Source: Halapricum desulfuricans
GTDB taxonomy: Archaea > Halobacteriota > Halobacteria > Halobacteriales > Haloarculaceae
NCBI RefSeq assembly: GCF_017094465.1
Contig: NZ_CP064791.1
Location: 2,418,001-2,482,000 of the forward strand
Direction of reading: 5' to 3'
Length of the DNA stretch: 64,000 nt
Position 1 is the first letter of the stretch. Each line of letters begins with the position of its first letter. A program made the position numbers and the translations under genes. Under the pieces are notes generated by a model. It was given only the letters and a program-made list of their open reading frames with translations, did no database searches and had not been told where the DNA came from. Of this stretch, positions 32,146 to 39,694 are shown in pieces.

Positions 32146-32505
32146 TTACGACCGGACCCACGACGTTACAGCGACAGCGACGGCCACGACGAGCGTGATG
32201 CCGACGAACGTCACAAGGTCGATCCGCGATCCCAGCCCGGCGATATCGACGTAGAGGACGGCCAGCAGTAACACGACCGTGAGGCCAAAGCCAGCAATCC
32301 CATCGAGGAGGCACCGGGCTGTTGGTCCGAAACGACTGTATCGCCAGCCGACCAGCACCGCAGCCCCGGCTCCTGTCAGGAGGCCGACCGGGAGACCGAC
32401 GATAGCCGAGAACTCGTAGGGCAGTGTCTCGATCAGGAAGACTGCGACCAGGAGCGCGACCGTGATGCCGGTCCCGAGCGCGGCCAACGTCGTTCGGGTA
32501 CCCAT
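32146..32505 (-). CDS. small four-helix membrane protein
   Basis: 119 residues from ATG 32505 (MGTRTTLAALGTGITVALLV), with hydrophobic segments at about 5-25, 33-53, 65-85 and 95-115. An upstream extension to 32574 contains SFPRRYTPVAAERSG, which looks noncoding. No motif for transport or catalysis is visible. It is an orphan of a type common in Halobacteria. Confidence 0.6.
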   Translation of the reverse strand: MGTRTTLAALGTGITVALLVAVFLIETLPYEFSAIVGLPVGLLTGAGAAVLVGWRYSRFGPTARCLLDGIAGFGLTVVLLLAVLYVDIAGLGSRIDLVTFVGITLVVAVAVAVTSWVRS

Positions 32506-32586
32506 GCCAGATCGTTCGGCGGCCACGGGGGTATATCTACGGGGAAAGGAGTTCATTTTATATTCGGTCCGCACGGGCGTTCACCT

Positions 32587-32964
32587 ATGCGAGAAACCGT
32601 CAACACCGACGACGCACCGGCCGCGGTCGGGGCCTACAGCCAGGCGACGGAAACGGACGACCTGGTGTTCACCGCGGGTCAGATCCCGCTCACGCCCGAG
32701 GGAGATCTGCTCGATCACGCCGATATCGACGTGCAGACCGAGCAAGCGCTGGAGAACGTCGAAGCCATCCTCGAAGCGGCGGGGTCGAGCATGGACGACG
32801 CCCTGAAGATCACAGTCTACCTGACCGACATCGAGCAGTTCGAGACGATGAACGACGTCTACGAGACGTTCTTCGAGGCGGATCCGCCGGCACGTAGCGC
32901 CGTCGAGGTCGCTTCCCTGCCGAAAGGCGTCGACGTAGAGATTGAGGCTGTCGCAGCGAAGTGA
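32587..32964 (+). CDS. ridA: RidA (YjgF/UK114) enamine/imine deaminase
   Basis: 125 residues, the standard length. GAYSQA, VFTAGQIPLTPEG, QALENVEAILEAAGSS, KITVYLTDIEQF and the active-site Arg in PPARSAVEVASLPKGVDVEI are all present. RidA hydrolyses reactive enamines and imines released by PLP enzymes such as threonine dehydratase. Trimeric cytoplasmic enzyme. A 64-residue membrane-protein gene follows after 1 nt. Confidence 0.93.
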   Translation: MRETVNTDDAPAAVGAYSQATETDDLVFTAGQIPLTPEGDLLDHADIDVQTEQALENVEAILEAAGSSMDDALKITVYLTDIEQFETMNDVYETFFEADPPARSAVEVASLPKGVDVEIEAVAAK

Positions 32965-32965
32965 C

Positions 32966-33160
32966 ATGAATCCACAGCGTCGAGGTGCCGTCCTGTGGGG
33001 ACTGGTCGCCGCGCTCGCCTTTCTGGTGTTGCTGCAGGGATACGAGCTGTTGGCCGACCGGCGCACTACCCTTCTCGTGAAGTTCGGTGTCGCGGCCGCC
33101 GTCGGACTCGTGGCTGCAGCGACGACGTGGTCGCTCGCGCCCCGCTTGTCACGGATCTGA
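32966..33160 (+). CDS. small two-helix membrane protein
   Basis: 64 residues from ATG 32966 (MNPQRRGAVLWGLVAALAFL), 1 nt after the ridA stop. Two hydrophobic helices (about 9-26 and 40-57) joined by a basic loop (ELLADRRTTLLVKFG). Probably translated with RidA. It resembles short haloarchaeal inner-membrane proteins; function unknown. Confidence 0.65.
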   Translation: MNPQRRGAVLWGLVAALAFLVLLQGYELLADRRTTLLVKFGVAAAVGLVAAATTWSLAPRLSRI

Positions 33161-33221
33161 CGGTACTCTCCGACGGTACCAGTGCCGAACACTTATCCAG
33201 TCCCATCGCATAACGTCGGCT

Positions 33222-33770
33222 ATGCAACACGTGAAGATTCCGCAGGACCGGATCGGTGTGCTCATCGGTGAGGGGGGTGAGACGATGCGCGAGATCGAGT
33301 CCAGGGCGGAGGTCCGCCTGGACATCGACAGCGAGAGCGGCGCGGTCAAAGTCGAGTCCGTTGGCGACCCGGTGACGGCCCTGAAAGGGCCGGATATCGT
33401 GAAGGCGATCGGTCGCGGGTTCGCTCCCGACGACGCGATGGCGCTGCTCGAGGACGATCTCATGCTGTTCGATATGATCGATATCGACGAGGTCGCTCGC
33501 AACAAGAAAGACCTCAAGCGGATCAAGGGCCGGCTGATCGGCGAGAACGGCCGGACCCGGGAACTGATGGAGGAACTCTCCGGCGCGTCGGTGTCGATCT
33601 ACGGATCGACCTTCGGCATGATCGGTGATCCCGAACAGGTCGAGGCCGCCCGTGAGGCCGCCGAGATGATCATCGAGGGGGCACCCCACGGATCGGTCTA
33701 CTCGTTCCTCGAACGCAAGCACAACGAGATGAAACACAAGGGCATGGACTACCACCAGTTCACCGGGTGA
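33222..33770 (+). CDS. KH-domain RNA-binding protein (archaeal Pno1/Dim2-like)
   Basis: 182 residues from ATG 33222. KH domain 1 carries IPQDRIGVLIGEGGETMREI; the second has KKDLKRIKGRLIGENGRTRE with VSIYGSTFGMIGDPEQVEAA. Both have the GxxG-type loop. This two-KH protein is the archaeal counterpart of Pno1/Dim2, which takes part in small-subunit rRNA maturation and binds near the 16S 3' end; in several archaea it neighbours a Rio kinase gene. Upstream in-frame sequence is not conserved in character. Confidence 0.88.
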   Translation: MQHVKIPQDRIGVLIGEGGETMREIESRAEVRLDIDSESGAVKVESVGDPVTALKGPDIVKAIGRGFAPDDAMALLEDDLMLFDMIDIDEVARNKKDLKRIKGRLIGENGRTRELMEELSGASVSIYGSTFGMIGDPEQVEAAREAAEMIIEGAPHGSVYSFLERKHNEMKHKGMDYHQFTG

Positions 33771-33938
33771 TCGCGGATCAGTCCCGCTCTCCTCAGACGC
33801 AGCGACCGGTTACACGCGCCAGCCCGCGTCTGACGCCCGTGTGACGCTTCTTTCGACGTATTTCGCTCGTTTGGATGGGGAAACGATATGTCCTCGCACC
33901 GCAAACCACACCATGATAACCGCCACAGGGGGTAGATA

Positions 33939-35000
33939 GTGACCGAAAACTCCGATTCCGCCGTCGACGTCACTCGCTCGGACGGTCAGCGCGTCGGCGA
34001 CGTCGTCGAGCGGTTGCGCGAGATGCGCGAGGAGGACCAGGACCGCGCGGAATCGCCGTCGGAGGGGGTGTTGCTGGACCAGCTCGCGGAGGTCAGAGAG
34101 CGGCTGCTTTCCTTTGGCCGAGCGATCGGCGGCGAGCCCGAAGAAGTGACGGACCTGCCGTTTACCGAGGAGGCTAGTCTCTCGCGGATGCCCGAACCGC
34201 TGTACGTCCGCCACGACACCGAGATGCTCAATCAGGTCACTGCCTGGCTGTTGCAGGACCAGCATATCGGGCTGGTTAGCCCCTACGGGACGGGCAAGAC
34301 AGCCTTCAGAGAAATCGTCCGCCGAGATCTGGGCAAGCACGACGGCTACGTGCTGGCGTATCTGGACAACCCACGGGAGACGACACCACGGAAACTGTAC
34401 GCGACGCTGCTGAACGCGGCCGCCGAGGCCGGCTACGTGATCGATCCCGAGGAGTACGAACAGGTCCGGGACGGCGTCCCCTGGGTCACCGAGGAGGCCA
34501 AGGCCGCTGTGCGGGACGTCGTCACCGAGATCCGCGAGTCGGGCAAGACACTCCTCTTGTTGGTCGACGAAATCGAGGTCCTGCCCGAGGGGCTGCTCTC
34601 GACGTTGCAGGTCGCCGGCGACATGGGCGTGCGCCTGTTTTTGATGGGGACGCCGGAAGGCAAGCGTCGGATCGCGGAGCTACGTGGGACGCTGGGGTCG
34701 CGGCTGCGCTATTACGAGGGGATCGACCCCTTCGAGCCCTCGGACATCGCGGAGTACGTGGGCCGGTCGCTGGCGTATTTCCGCGGCGAGGAGTACGACG
34801 GGTCGTTCCCCGATCTCTTTACGCGGGAGGCGATCCGGGACATCCACGAGCGGACCGAGGGCAACCCGCGCGAGGTTCGCATCGAGTGTCGCGAGCTGTT
34901 CATACGTGCGGCCTTTGTCTGGTATCGGACCGGCCAGGACGTAGAGCGTATCCAGATCACGCCGGAACTCCGAACGCGTCGGTTCGGGATGGAATACTGA
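33939..35000 (+). CDS. AAA+ ATPase related to Orc1/Cdc6
   Basis: 353 residues from a GTG. An acidic coiled-coil-like N-terminus (about 20-70; VERLREMREEDQ) is followed by the ATPase: P-loop LVSPYGTGKTAF (first Gly of GxxxxGKT is Ser), Walker B LLLLVDEIEVL, sensor RLFLMGTPEGKR, and a sensor-2-like TEGNPREVRIECRELF. The C-terminus lacks the winged helix of true Orc1. It could act in DNA transactions or as a switch ATPase. It stands alone between the KH gene and an MFS gene. Confidence 0.65.
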   Translation: MTENSDSAVDVTRSDGQRVGDVVERLREMREEDQDRAESPSEGVLLDQLAEVRERLLSFGRAIGGEPEEVTDLPFTEEASLSRMPEPLYVRHDTEMLNQVTAWLLQDQHIGLVSPYGTGKTAFREIVRRDLGKHDGYVLAYLDNPRETTPRKLYATLLNAAAEAGYVIDPEEYEQVRDGVPWVTEEAKAAVRDVVTEIRESGKTLLLLVDEIEVLPEGLLSTLQVAGDMGVRLFLMGTPEGKRRIAELRGTLGSRLRYYEGIDPFEPSDIAEYVGRSLAYFRGEEYDGSFPDLFTREAIRDIHERTEGNPREVRIECRELFIRAAFVWYRTGQDVERIQITPELRTRRFGMEY

Positions 35001-35054
35001 TCGGCCTGCACCCGAATCGAAACGCCGTTCTTTCGCTGGTCCCGAGCCGTCCGT

Positions 35055-36281
35055 ATGAGCTCCGGGCAGCGCCGTGGCACGCTCGCGGTGATCCTGGCCT
35101 CGGCGACGCTGACGGTGATGGCGGGCGCGATCATCGGCCCGGTCGTCCGACAGATCCAGCTCGGCGTGGGCGTCTCCGAGTCGCTCGCGGGACTCATCAT
35201 CACGACCCACGGCGTGTTGATCGTCATCGTCAGTCCGATCGCGGGGCTGCTCGTCGACCGCGTGGGACCGCGCCGCCCCTACGTGTTCGGACTGTTGCTG
35301 TATGGCATCGGCGGCGGCGCGGGCGTGTTCGTCGATTCCTTTGTCCCCCTGCTTGCCTCACGAGTCGTTCTCGGTGTCGGCGTCGCGTTCGTCTACACGG
35401 GCGTGACGGTCCTGCTCTACACGCTGTATGCGGGCCAGCGGATGGAACGCGCGCTCGGCCTCCGGAGCAGTGCCAACAGCGCCGGCGCGGCGGTCTGGCC
35501 GCTGGTCGGCGGCGCGCTGGGAACGCTTACCCTACAGGTGCCGCTTTTGGGCACGCTCACCTGGCAGACTCCCTTCGCCGTCTATTTCGTCGCGATCCCG
35601 CTGGGGCTGGCCGCGATCGTGGCGATCCCTGAAACTGAGCACGGCGGTCGGTCGGGCTCGACCGGTCGTACTCGATTCGAACGGCTCCGGGAGTTTCTCG
35701 CCGTCTTTCGGGACGTGCCGGCCATTCCGGCGGTGTATCTGTTGTATTTCGGCGCGAACCTCCTGCTGTACGCGATCGTCGTCTTCTACCCGCAGCTGCT
35801 CGCGGAATTCGGGATCACCTCGTCGGGCATCGTCGGGATCTATCTGGCGGTCAACGGTGCGGCCGGCGGCGTCTCGGCCGTGCTGTACGACCGCCTCTTG
35901 GGGCTGACTGACCGACACACGCTCGTGCTCGCGGCGTTTGCACTGTGGGTCGGCGGTCTCGGGGCCGCGACCGTCGCCGCCTCGCCGCTGGCCGCGCTCG
36001 TCCCGGTCGTCTGCTTCGGACTCGGGCTCGGGCTGGTCTTTCCCTCGTCGTTCGCCTGGATCGAAGCGCTCGCGCCGTCGGATCGCCAGGGCTCTCTCAG
36101 CTCGTATCTCGCGTCGGCGGGGTATCTCGGCCAGTTCGCCGCGCCGATCGTCTTCGGTGTCGTTCTCAGCCTGAGTGGTATCCGCGGTGTGTTCGCGGGT
36201 GCGGCACTTGCGGCGCTTGCGGCGTTCGCTATCTTCGGTTTCCTGCTGGTCCGGCGCGAACAGTCCGGCCGCCCGTCCTGA
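35055..36281 (+). CDS. MFS transporter
   Basis: 408 residues with twelve predicted helices. The loop between helices 2 and 3 has GLLVDRVGPRRPYVFGL, close to the DRxGRR signature of the major facilitator superfamily; a matching loop in the second half (YDRLLGLTDRHTLV) is weaker. A basic cytoplasmic loop (GRSGSTGRTRFERLREFL) separates the halves. Probably a drug or metabolite exporter; the substrate cannot be read. The tnpB element begins shortly after the stop. Confidence 0.87.
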   Translation: MSSGQRRGTLAVILASATLTVMAGAIIGPVVRQIQLGVGVSESLAGLIITTHGVLIVIVSPIAGLLVDRVGPRRPYVFGLLLYGIGGGAGVFVDSFVPLLASRVVLGVGVAFVYTGVTVLLYTLYAGQRMERALGLRSSANSAGAAVWPLVGGALGTLTLQVPLLGTLTWQTPFAVYFVAIPLGLAAIVAIPETEHGGRSGSTGRTRFERLREFLAVFRDVPAIPAVYLLYFGANLLLYAIVVFYPQLLAEFGITSSGIVGIYLAVNGAAGGVSAVLYDRLLGLTDRHTLVLAAFALWVGGLGAATVAASPLAALVPVVCFGLGLGLVFPSSFAWIEALAPSDRQGSLSSYLASAGYLGQFAAPIVFGVVLSLSGIRGVFAGAALAALAAFAIFGFLLVRREQSGRPS

Positions 36282-36544
36282 CACGCGAGCGAGGCGGGAC
36301 GGCCCGCGCGGTCCTGAACTGTTATCAGTTCTCTGTCACGGCCTCCCCGACAGCGCGGCCGGCCCGTTCACAGGCGGTACAAGGCGGATGCCTCGACCCT
36401 TGAGGTCGGGGAGGACAGCGCGGAACCGAGTTCCGCGGGCCGTGCGAGCGGGCCTGCGGCCCGCGAGCAGAAGCCGACAACCGATGAAACAAACCACGCC
36501 ACAATGGCAGGCCGACTCCCAAACATATAATTAATACCAACTGT

Positions 36545-37834
36545 ATGTGTGAAAATTCAGTGGAATGCCGTCGTACCGCCGTCATCAAACTCGACACTCC
36601 CGAAGGAGCAGACGCCTCCCTCCGAGAGACGGTCGAGCAGTTCAAACACTGCGCCAACACCGCGAGTGAGTGGTGCTGGCACGGCGACGACGGCTACCAC
36701 GTCACCTCGAAAGCGAAAGCCGAACGCGCCCTCTACGACCGACTCCGCGACGAAACCGACCTTACCGCGAATCTCGTCCAGAAGGGGATTCGCAGGGCAG
36801 TCGAAGCCGTCAAAAGTGGAGTTGAACACCTCAAACGTGGCGAAAACACGTCGCAACCGCACTTCTCGGCGGACAGCGCGGTGTACGACAAGCGGAGCGC
36901 GACGTTCCACCGCGACCATGTTTCCCTCTCGACCGTAGACGGGCGCGTCGAGTGCGACTACATTCTCCCCGACGACTCGGAGACACCGCCGACGAAGTAT
37001 GTCTCCGACGAGGACTTTGAGTTTCGGATGGCGCACTTGCAGTACCGCGACGGTGACTGGTATCTCCATGCGTCGATGCGGAACGTCGAAGCAGACGAGG
37101 ACCCGACTGAATACGAATACAAGCACAGAACAGTCCTTGGTGTGGATTTGGGCGTCAACAACCTCGCCGTTGCTTCGACGGGGCGATTCTGGTCGGCAGA
37201 CGAGTTCAACCATTGGCGACGAGAATACGAGAAACGCCGTGGCTCGCTTCAACAGTGTGGTTCTCGCTACGCCCACGAAAACATCGAGAGTGTTGGGCAG
37301 AAAGAGTATGGGCGGTTCGAGATACACCTGCACACGGTAGCGAACGAACTTATCGAGGAAGCCGTCGAGAACGACTGTTCGCACATCGTGTTTGAGGACT
37401 TGACCCACATTCGGGAGAACATCCCCGAGGCGACGTGGCACCACATCTGGGGGTTCCGACGCCTCTACGAGTACGTCGAATACAAAGCCAAAGAACACGG
37501 CGTCGAAGCCGTACAGGTTGACCCGCGCAACACCTCGAAGCGATGCTCGACGTGTGGGTTTACTCACTACGATAACCGTAACGGGGAGTCGTTCGAGTGT
37601 CAGCAGAGTGGGTATGAGAACCACGCTGATTACAACGCTTCCAAGAACATTGGTTTGCAGTATCTCCGTCGTCCCCAGAAATCTTCGATTTCTGGTGTGC
37701 GAACGAGACGCTCCGCGTCTGGTCAACGTCGGCAAAACGCAGGCGACGGAGGCGCACCAGTAGATGTGCGCCTGAATCGCGGGACGCTGAACGTGAGCGG
37801 GGAGTACGTACCCCCTGCCTCTATTGAGGCATAG
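36545..37834 (+). CDS. tnpB: TnpB RNA-guided nuclease (IS1341-type), zinc site altered
   Basis: 429 residues, full length. RuvC-like catalytic residues are intact: Asp201 in VLGVDLGVNNLAVA, Glu284 in IVFEDLTHIR and Asp362 in NHADYNASKNI. The zinc ribbon has Cys334, Cys337 (SKRCSTCGFTH) and Cys352, but the fourth ligand is Ser355 (FECQQSGYENH) where Cys is usual. TnpB uses an omega RNA from the element's 3' end to cut DNA beside a short motif, favouring element retention. The last 55 residues are low-complexity, as in other haloarchaeal TnpBs. Confidence 0.9.
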   Translation: MCENSVECRRTAVIKLDTPEGADASLRETVEQFKHCANTASEWCWHGDDGYHVTSKAKAERALYDRLRDETDLTANLVQKGIRRAVEAVKSGVEHLKRGENTSQPHFSADSAVYDKRSATFHRDHVSLSTVDGRVECDYILPDDSETPPTKYVSDEDFEFRMAHLQYRDGDWYLHASMRNVEADEDPTEYEYKHRTVLGVDLGVNNLAVASTGRFWSADEFNHWRREYEKRRGSLQQCGSRYAHENIESVGQKEYGRFEIHLHTVANELIEEAVENDCSHIVFEDLTHIRENIPEATWHHIWGFRRLYEYVEYKAKEHGVEAVQVDPRNTSKRCSTCGFTHYDNRNGESFECQQSGYENHADYNASKNIGLQYLRRPQKSSISGVRTRRSASGQRRQNAGDGGAPVDVRLNRGTLNVSGEYVPPASIEA

Positions 37835-37909
37835 AACGGGAGTCCACGCGAAAGCCTCGGGGTCGTACGGAAATCGAAGATTTCCGTGATGAGCGTGGGA
37901 CGAAGTCTC
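37835..37909 (+). ncRNA. candidate omega RNA scaffold 3' part
   Basis: Downstream of tnpB, CCACGC (near 37843) can pair with GCGTGG (near 37892), enclosing the hairpin CGGAAATC-GAA-GATTTCCG. The structure ends with GGGACGAAGTC, after which flanking DNA would serve as guide. A structured RNA overlapping the tnpB 3' end and right end is the rule for this family. The 5' limit, probably inside tnpB, cannot be set by eye. Confidence 0.5.
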
Positions 37910-37934
37910 TCGAACCACTTGGCTCCGAGGCGAT

Positions 37935-39104
37935 TTACGCTGCCAGCGGTAGCACGACGAATGCCGCATACGATAGTGCAGTCGCAACCGATGGCCCGAT
38001 AATCCAGAAGGCCACGAACCGGACGACGGCCCTGCGGTCGAATAACTCAGTCGCGTCCTGTACGTATTCGGGGTCTTCGTCGCCGGCGCTCGATACGTCC
38101 GCTGGGGTCTCGGCTGTCACCGCGTCCACGGCAATGTCTGCCTCCAGGTTGCCCCGGATCATATCAGCCGCCGAGGTCGGTCTGGTCGCTCGCCCCCATC
38201 CGAGTCCGACGATACACATCACCGTCGAGAGAGCCAGGCTCATCGGGATCCCCAGTGACGACGCGATCGTCGTGATACTGGCGGCCACGACCATCACGAT
38301 CATCGCCGCCAGGAGGGGGAGATCAGTGAGGTCGTTGCCGACTGATTCCATCGTCCGACGGGCGATCGTGAACGCACCGAGACCGATCGCGACTGTACCC
38401 AGTCCAACACCGCCTTCGACGCCGATCAGTCCGCCACCGACGAGCGGTGCGACCGCGTTTGCGACGTTGCTCGCCCCTGCACTGAACGCCATATAACAGG
38501 CGATTACCAGCACGATGGCCGTACTGGCTACCTCACGCGGTGTCGTTCCTGGTCCCAGGGCCGGGCGGGGGATCACCCCGGACCGATCGAGCGTGAGCAG
38601 CGGCCCGTCTGACTGGTCGAGTGCGATCCGCTGGTCTAGATACGCGTAGAGATACCGACCGATGACGGCACCGAACCAGAAGCCCACGACCGGTGCGATG
38701 AGCCACCAGACCATAATCGAGCCGACGACTGCATAATCAAGTTGGCCTGTCGCCAGACCCAGTCCAGCGATTGCCCCGACAGCCGTCATTGAGGTCGAAA
38801 CTGGGACGCCGTAGAGGTTTGCTAACAACATTCCCAGGCCGATAAAGAACAGTACGACAACGCTTGCCTCGGCCGAGAACGCCGTTTTGGGCACGAGATC
38901 TCCGCCGAGCGTATCGATCACGTTCCGACCGACAGTCCAGCCCCCAAGGAACACGAAAAACGTCATCAGTGCCGCGGCGGCGGTCTTGTTGATGATGTCA
39001 GCGCCGACCGGTGGCCCCCAGGCAACACCTGTCGATGAGCCTCCGATGTTGAACCCGACAAAAATCGCGGCCGCAATAGCGATCAGGAGGATAGCAGAAA
39101 CCAT
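37935..39104 (-). CDS. PiT-family inorganic phosphate transporter
   Basis: 389 residues, about ten TM helices. The two PiT half-repeats are visible: FVGFNIGGSSTGVAWGPPVG near the N-terminus and CYMAFSAGASNVANAVAPLV in the second half. A central cytoplasmic loop (about 160-200) holds acidic and Pro-rich segments. Imports phosphate with H+ or Na+. ATG 39104 begins the first helix; the frame runs on upstream only as GC-rich noncoding sequence. Its divergent neighbour is a universal stress protein gene. Confidence 0.88.
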   Translation of the reverse strand: MVSAILLIAIAAAIFVGFNIGGSSTGVAWGPPVGADIINKTAAAALMTFFVFLGGWTVGRNVIDTLGGDLVPKTAFSAEASVVVLFFIGLGMLLANLYGVPVSTSMTAVGAIAGLGLATGQLDYAVVGSIMVWWLIAPVVGFWFGAVIGRYLYAYLDQRIALDQSDGPLLTLDRSGVIPRPALGPGTTPREVASTAIVLVIACYMAFSAGASNVANAVAPLVGGGLIGVEGGVGLGTVAIGLGAFTIARRTMESVGNDLTDLPLLAAMIVMVVAASITTIASSLGIPMSLALSTVMCIVGLGWGRATRPTSAADMIRGNLEADIAVDAVTAETPADVSSAGDEDPEYVQDATELFDRRAVVRFVAFWIIGPSVATALSYAAFVVLPLAA

Positions 39105-39164
39105 AGGGTAAGTTATGCTACTTTCGCAGATAGAAGTTCTGTTTCGCCTGTCTCTCGACCGCTG

Positions 39165-39170
39165 TTTTAT
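39165..39170 (+). promoter_or_regulatory. TATA-like box for the uspA-type gene
   Basis: TTTTAT lies 24 nt before the ATG at 39195 within the 90-bp divergent spacer. It suits a leaderless haloarchaeal promoter. Confidence 0.5.
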
Positions 39171-39194
39171 CCCTGATTCCCACGTAGATATGAT

Positions 39195-39614
39195 ATGGTA
39201 TCCCAGATACTCGTCCCGATGGATGACTCGGAGATGGCGACACGAGCGCTCGATCACGCCCTTACGATTCACCCCGACGCGGAGGTCACTGTGCTTCACG
39301 TCGTCGGGAATCCGTCGCCGATGATGGGCAAGGCGATGGGGCTGGCGATGGAGGACAACCTCGAACAGGCCGCAGAAGAGCACGCGTCGGAGATCTTCGA
39401 GCACGCCCGTGAGATCGCTCAGTCTCACGACACCGAGATCGAAACAGATGTCGCGTGGGGCAGTCCAGCGAAAGTCATCGTCAAGCGGGCCGAATCGTTC
39501 GACGCCGTCGTACTCGGGAGTCACGGGGGCTCGATTGCCGACCGGCTCTTCGTCGGAAACGTCGCCCAGACTGTCTTTCGTCGATCGCCCGTTCCCGTGA
39601 CCGTCGTCCGGTAG
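39195..39614 (+). CDS. UspA-type universal stress protein
   Basis: 139 residues. MVSQILVPMDDSEMATRALD begins the Rossmann-like fold, and VVLGSHGGSIADRLFVGNVA gives the GxxG-x9-G(S/N) ATP-binding loop, with Asn in place of Ser at the last position. A Met-rich stretch (PSPMMGKAMGLAMEDN) in the middle is unusual. Divergent from the phosphate transporter, so both may respond to the same signal (inference). Confidence 0.9.
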   Translation: MVSQILVPMDDSEMATRALDHALTIHPDAEVTVLHVVGNPSPMMGKAMGLAMEDNLEQAAEEHASEIFEHAREIAQSHDTEIETDVAWGSPAKVIVKRAESFDAVVLGSHGGSIADRLFVGNVAQTVFRRSPVPVTVVR

Positions 39615-39694
39615 GCGATCCGGAGAGGAAACGTCGATCGTCTCGCTGACCGAGACCGAAGTCGTCTTTTCGGTCCCTGTCCGACAAGTATTCG

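Larger units (their letters stand above)
36370..37910 (+). mobile_element. IS200/IS605-group (IS1341-type) element carrying tnpB only
   Basis: Approximate limits, set by structured ends. The left region has stems CGCGGAAC-CGA-GTTCCGCG (36419-36437) and GCGGGCC-TGC-GGCCCGC (36448-36464), with a CGACC/GGTCG fold just before them. The right region holds the candidate omega RNA. There is no tnpA, no terminal inverted repeats and no target duplication, as normal for this single-strand-transposing group. It lies between the MFS and PiT genes without breaking either. Exact ends would need an empty-site comparison. Confidence 0.6.

Noticed and set aside
31782-32198. Plus-strand frame with peptide repeats across the 72-bp duplication
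   Set aside because: It exists only because the unit length is a multiple of three; the real lrp frame stops at 31950.
36557-37987. 476-codon minus-strand frame
   Set aside because: Antisense to tnpB, which is full length with RuvC motifs.
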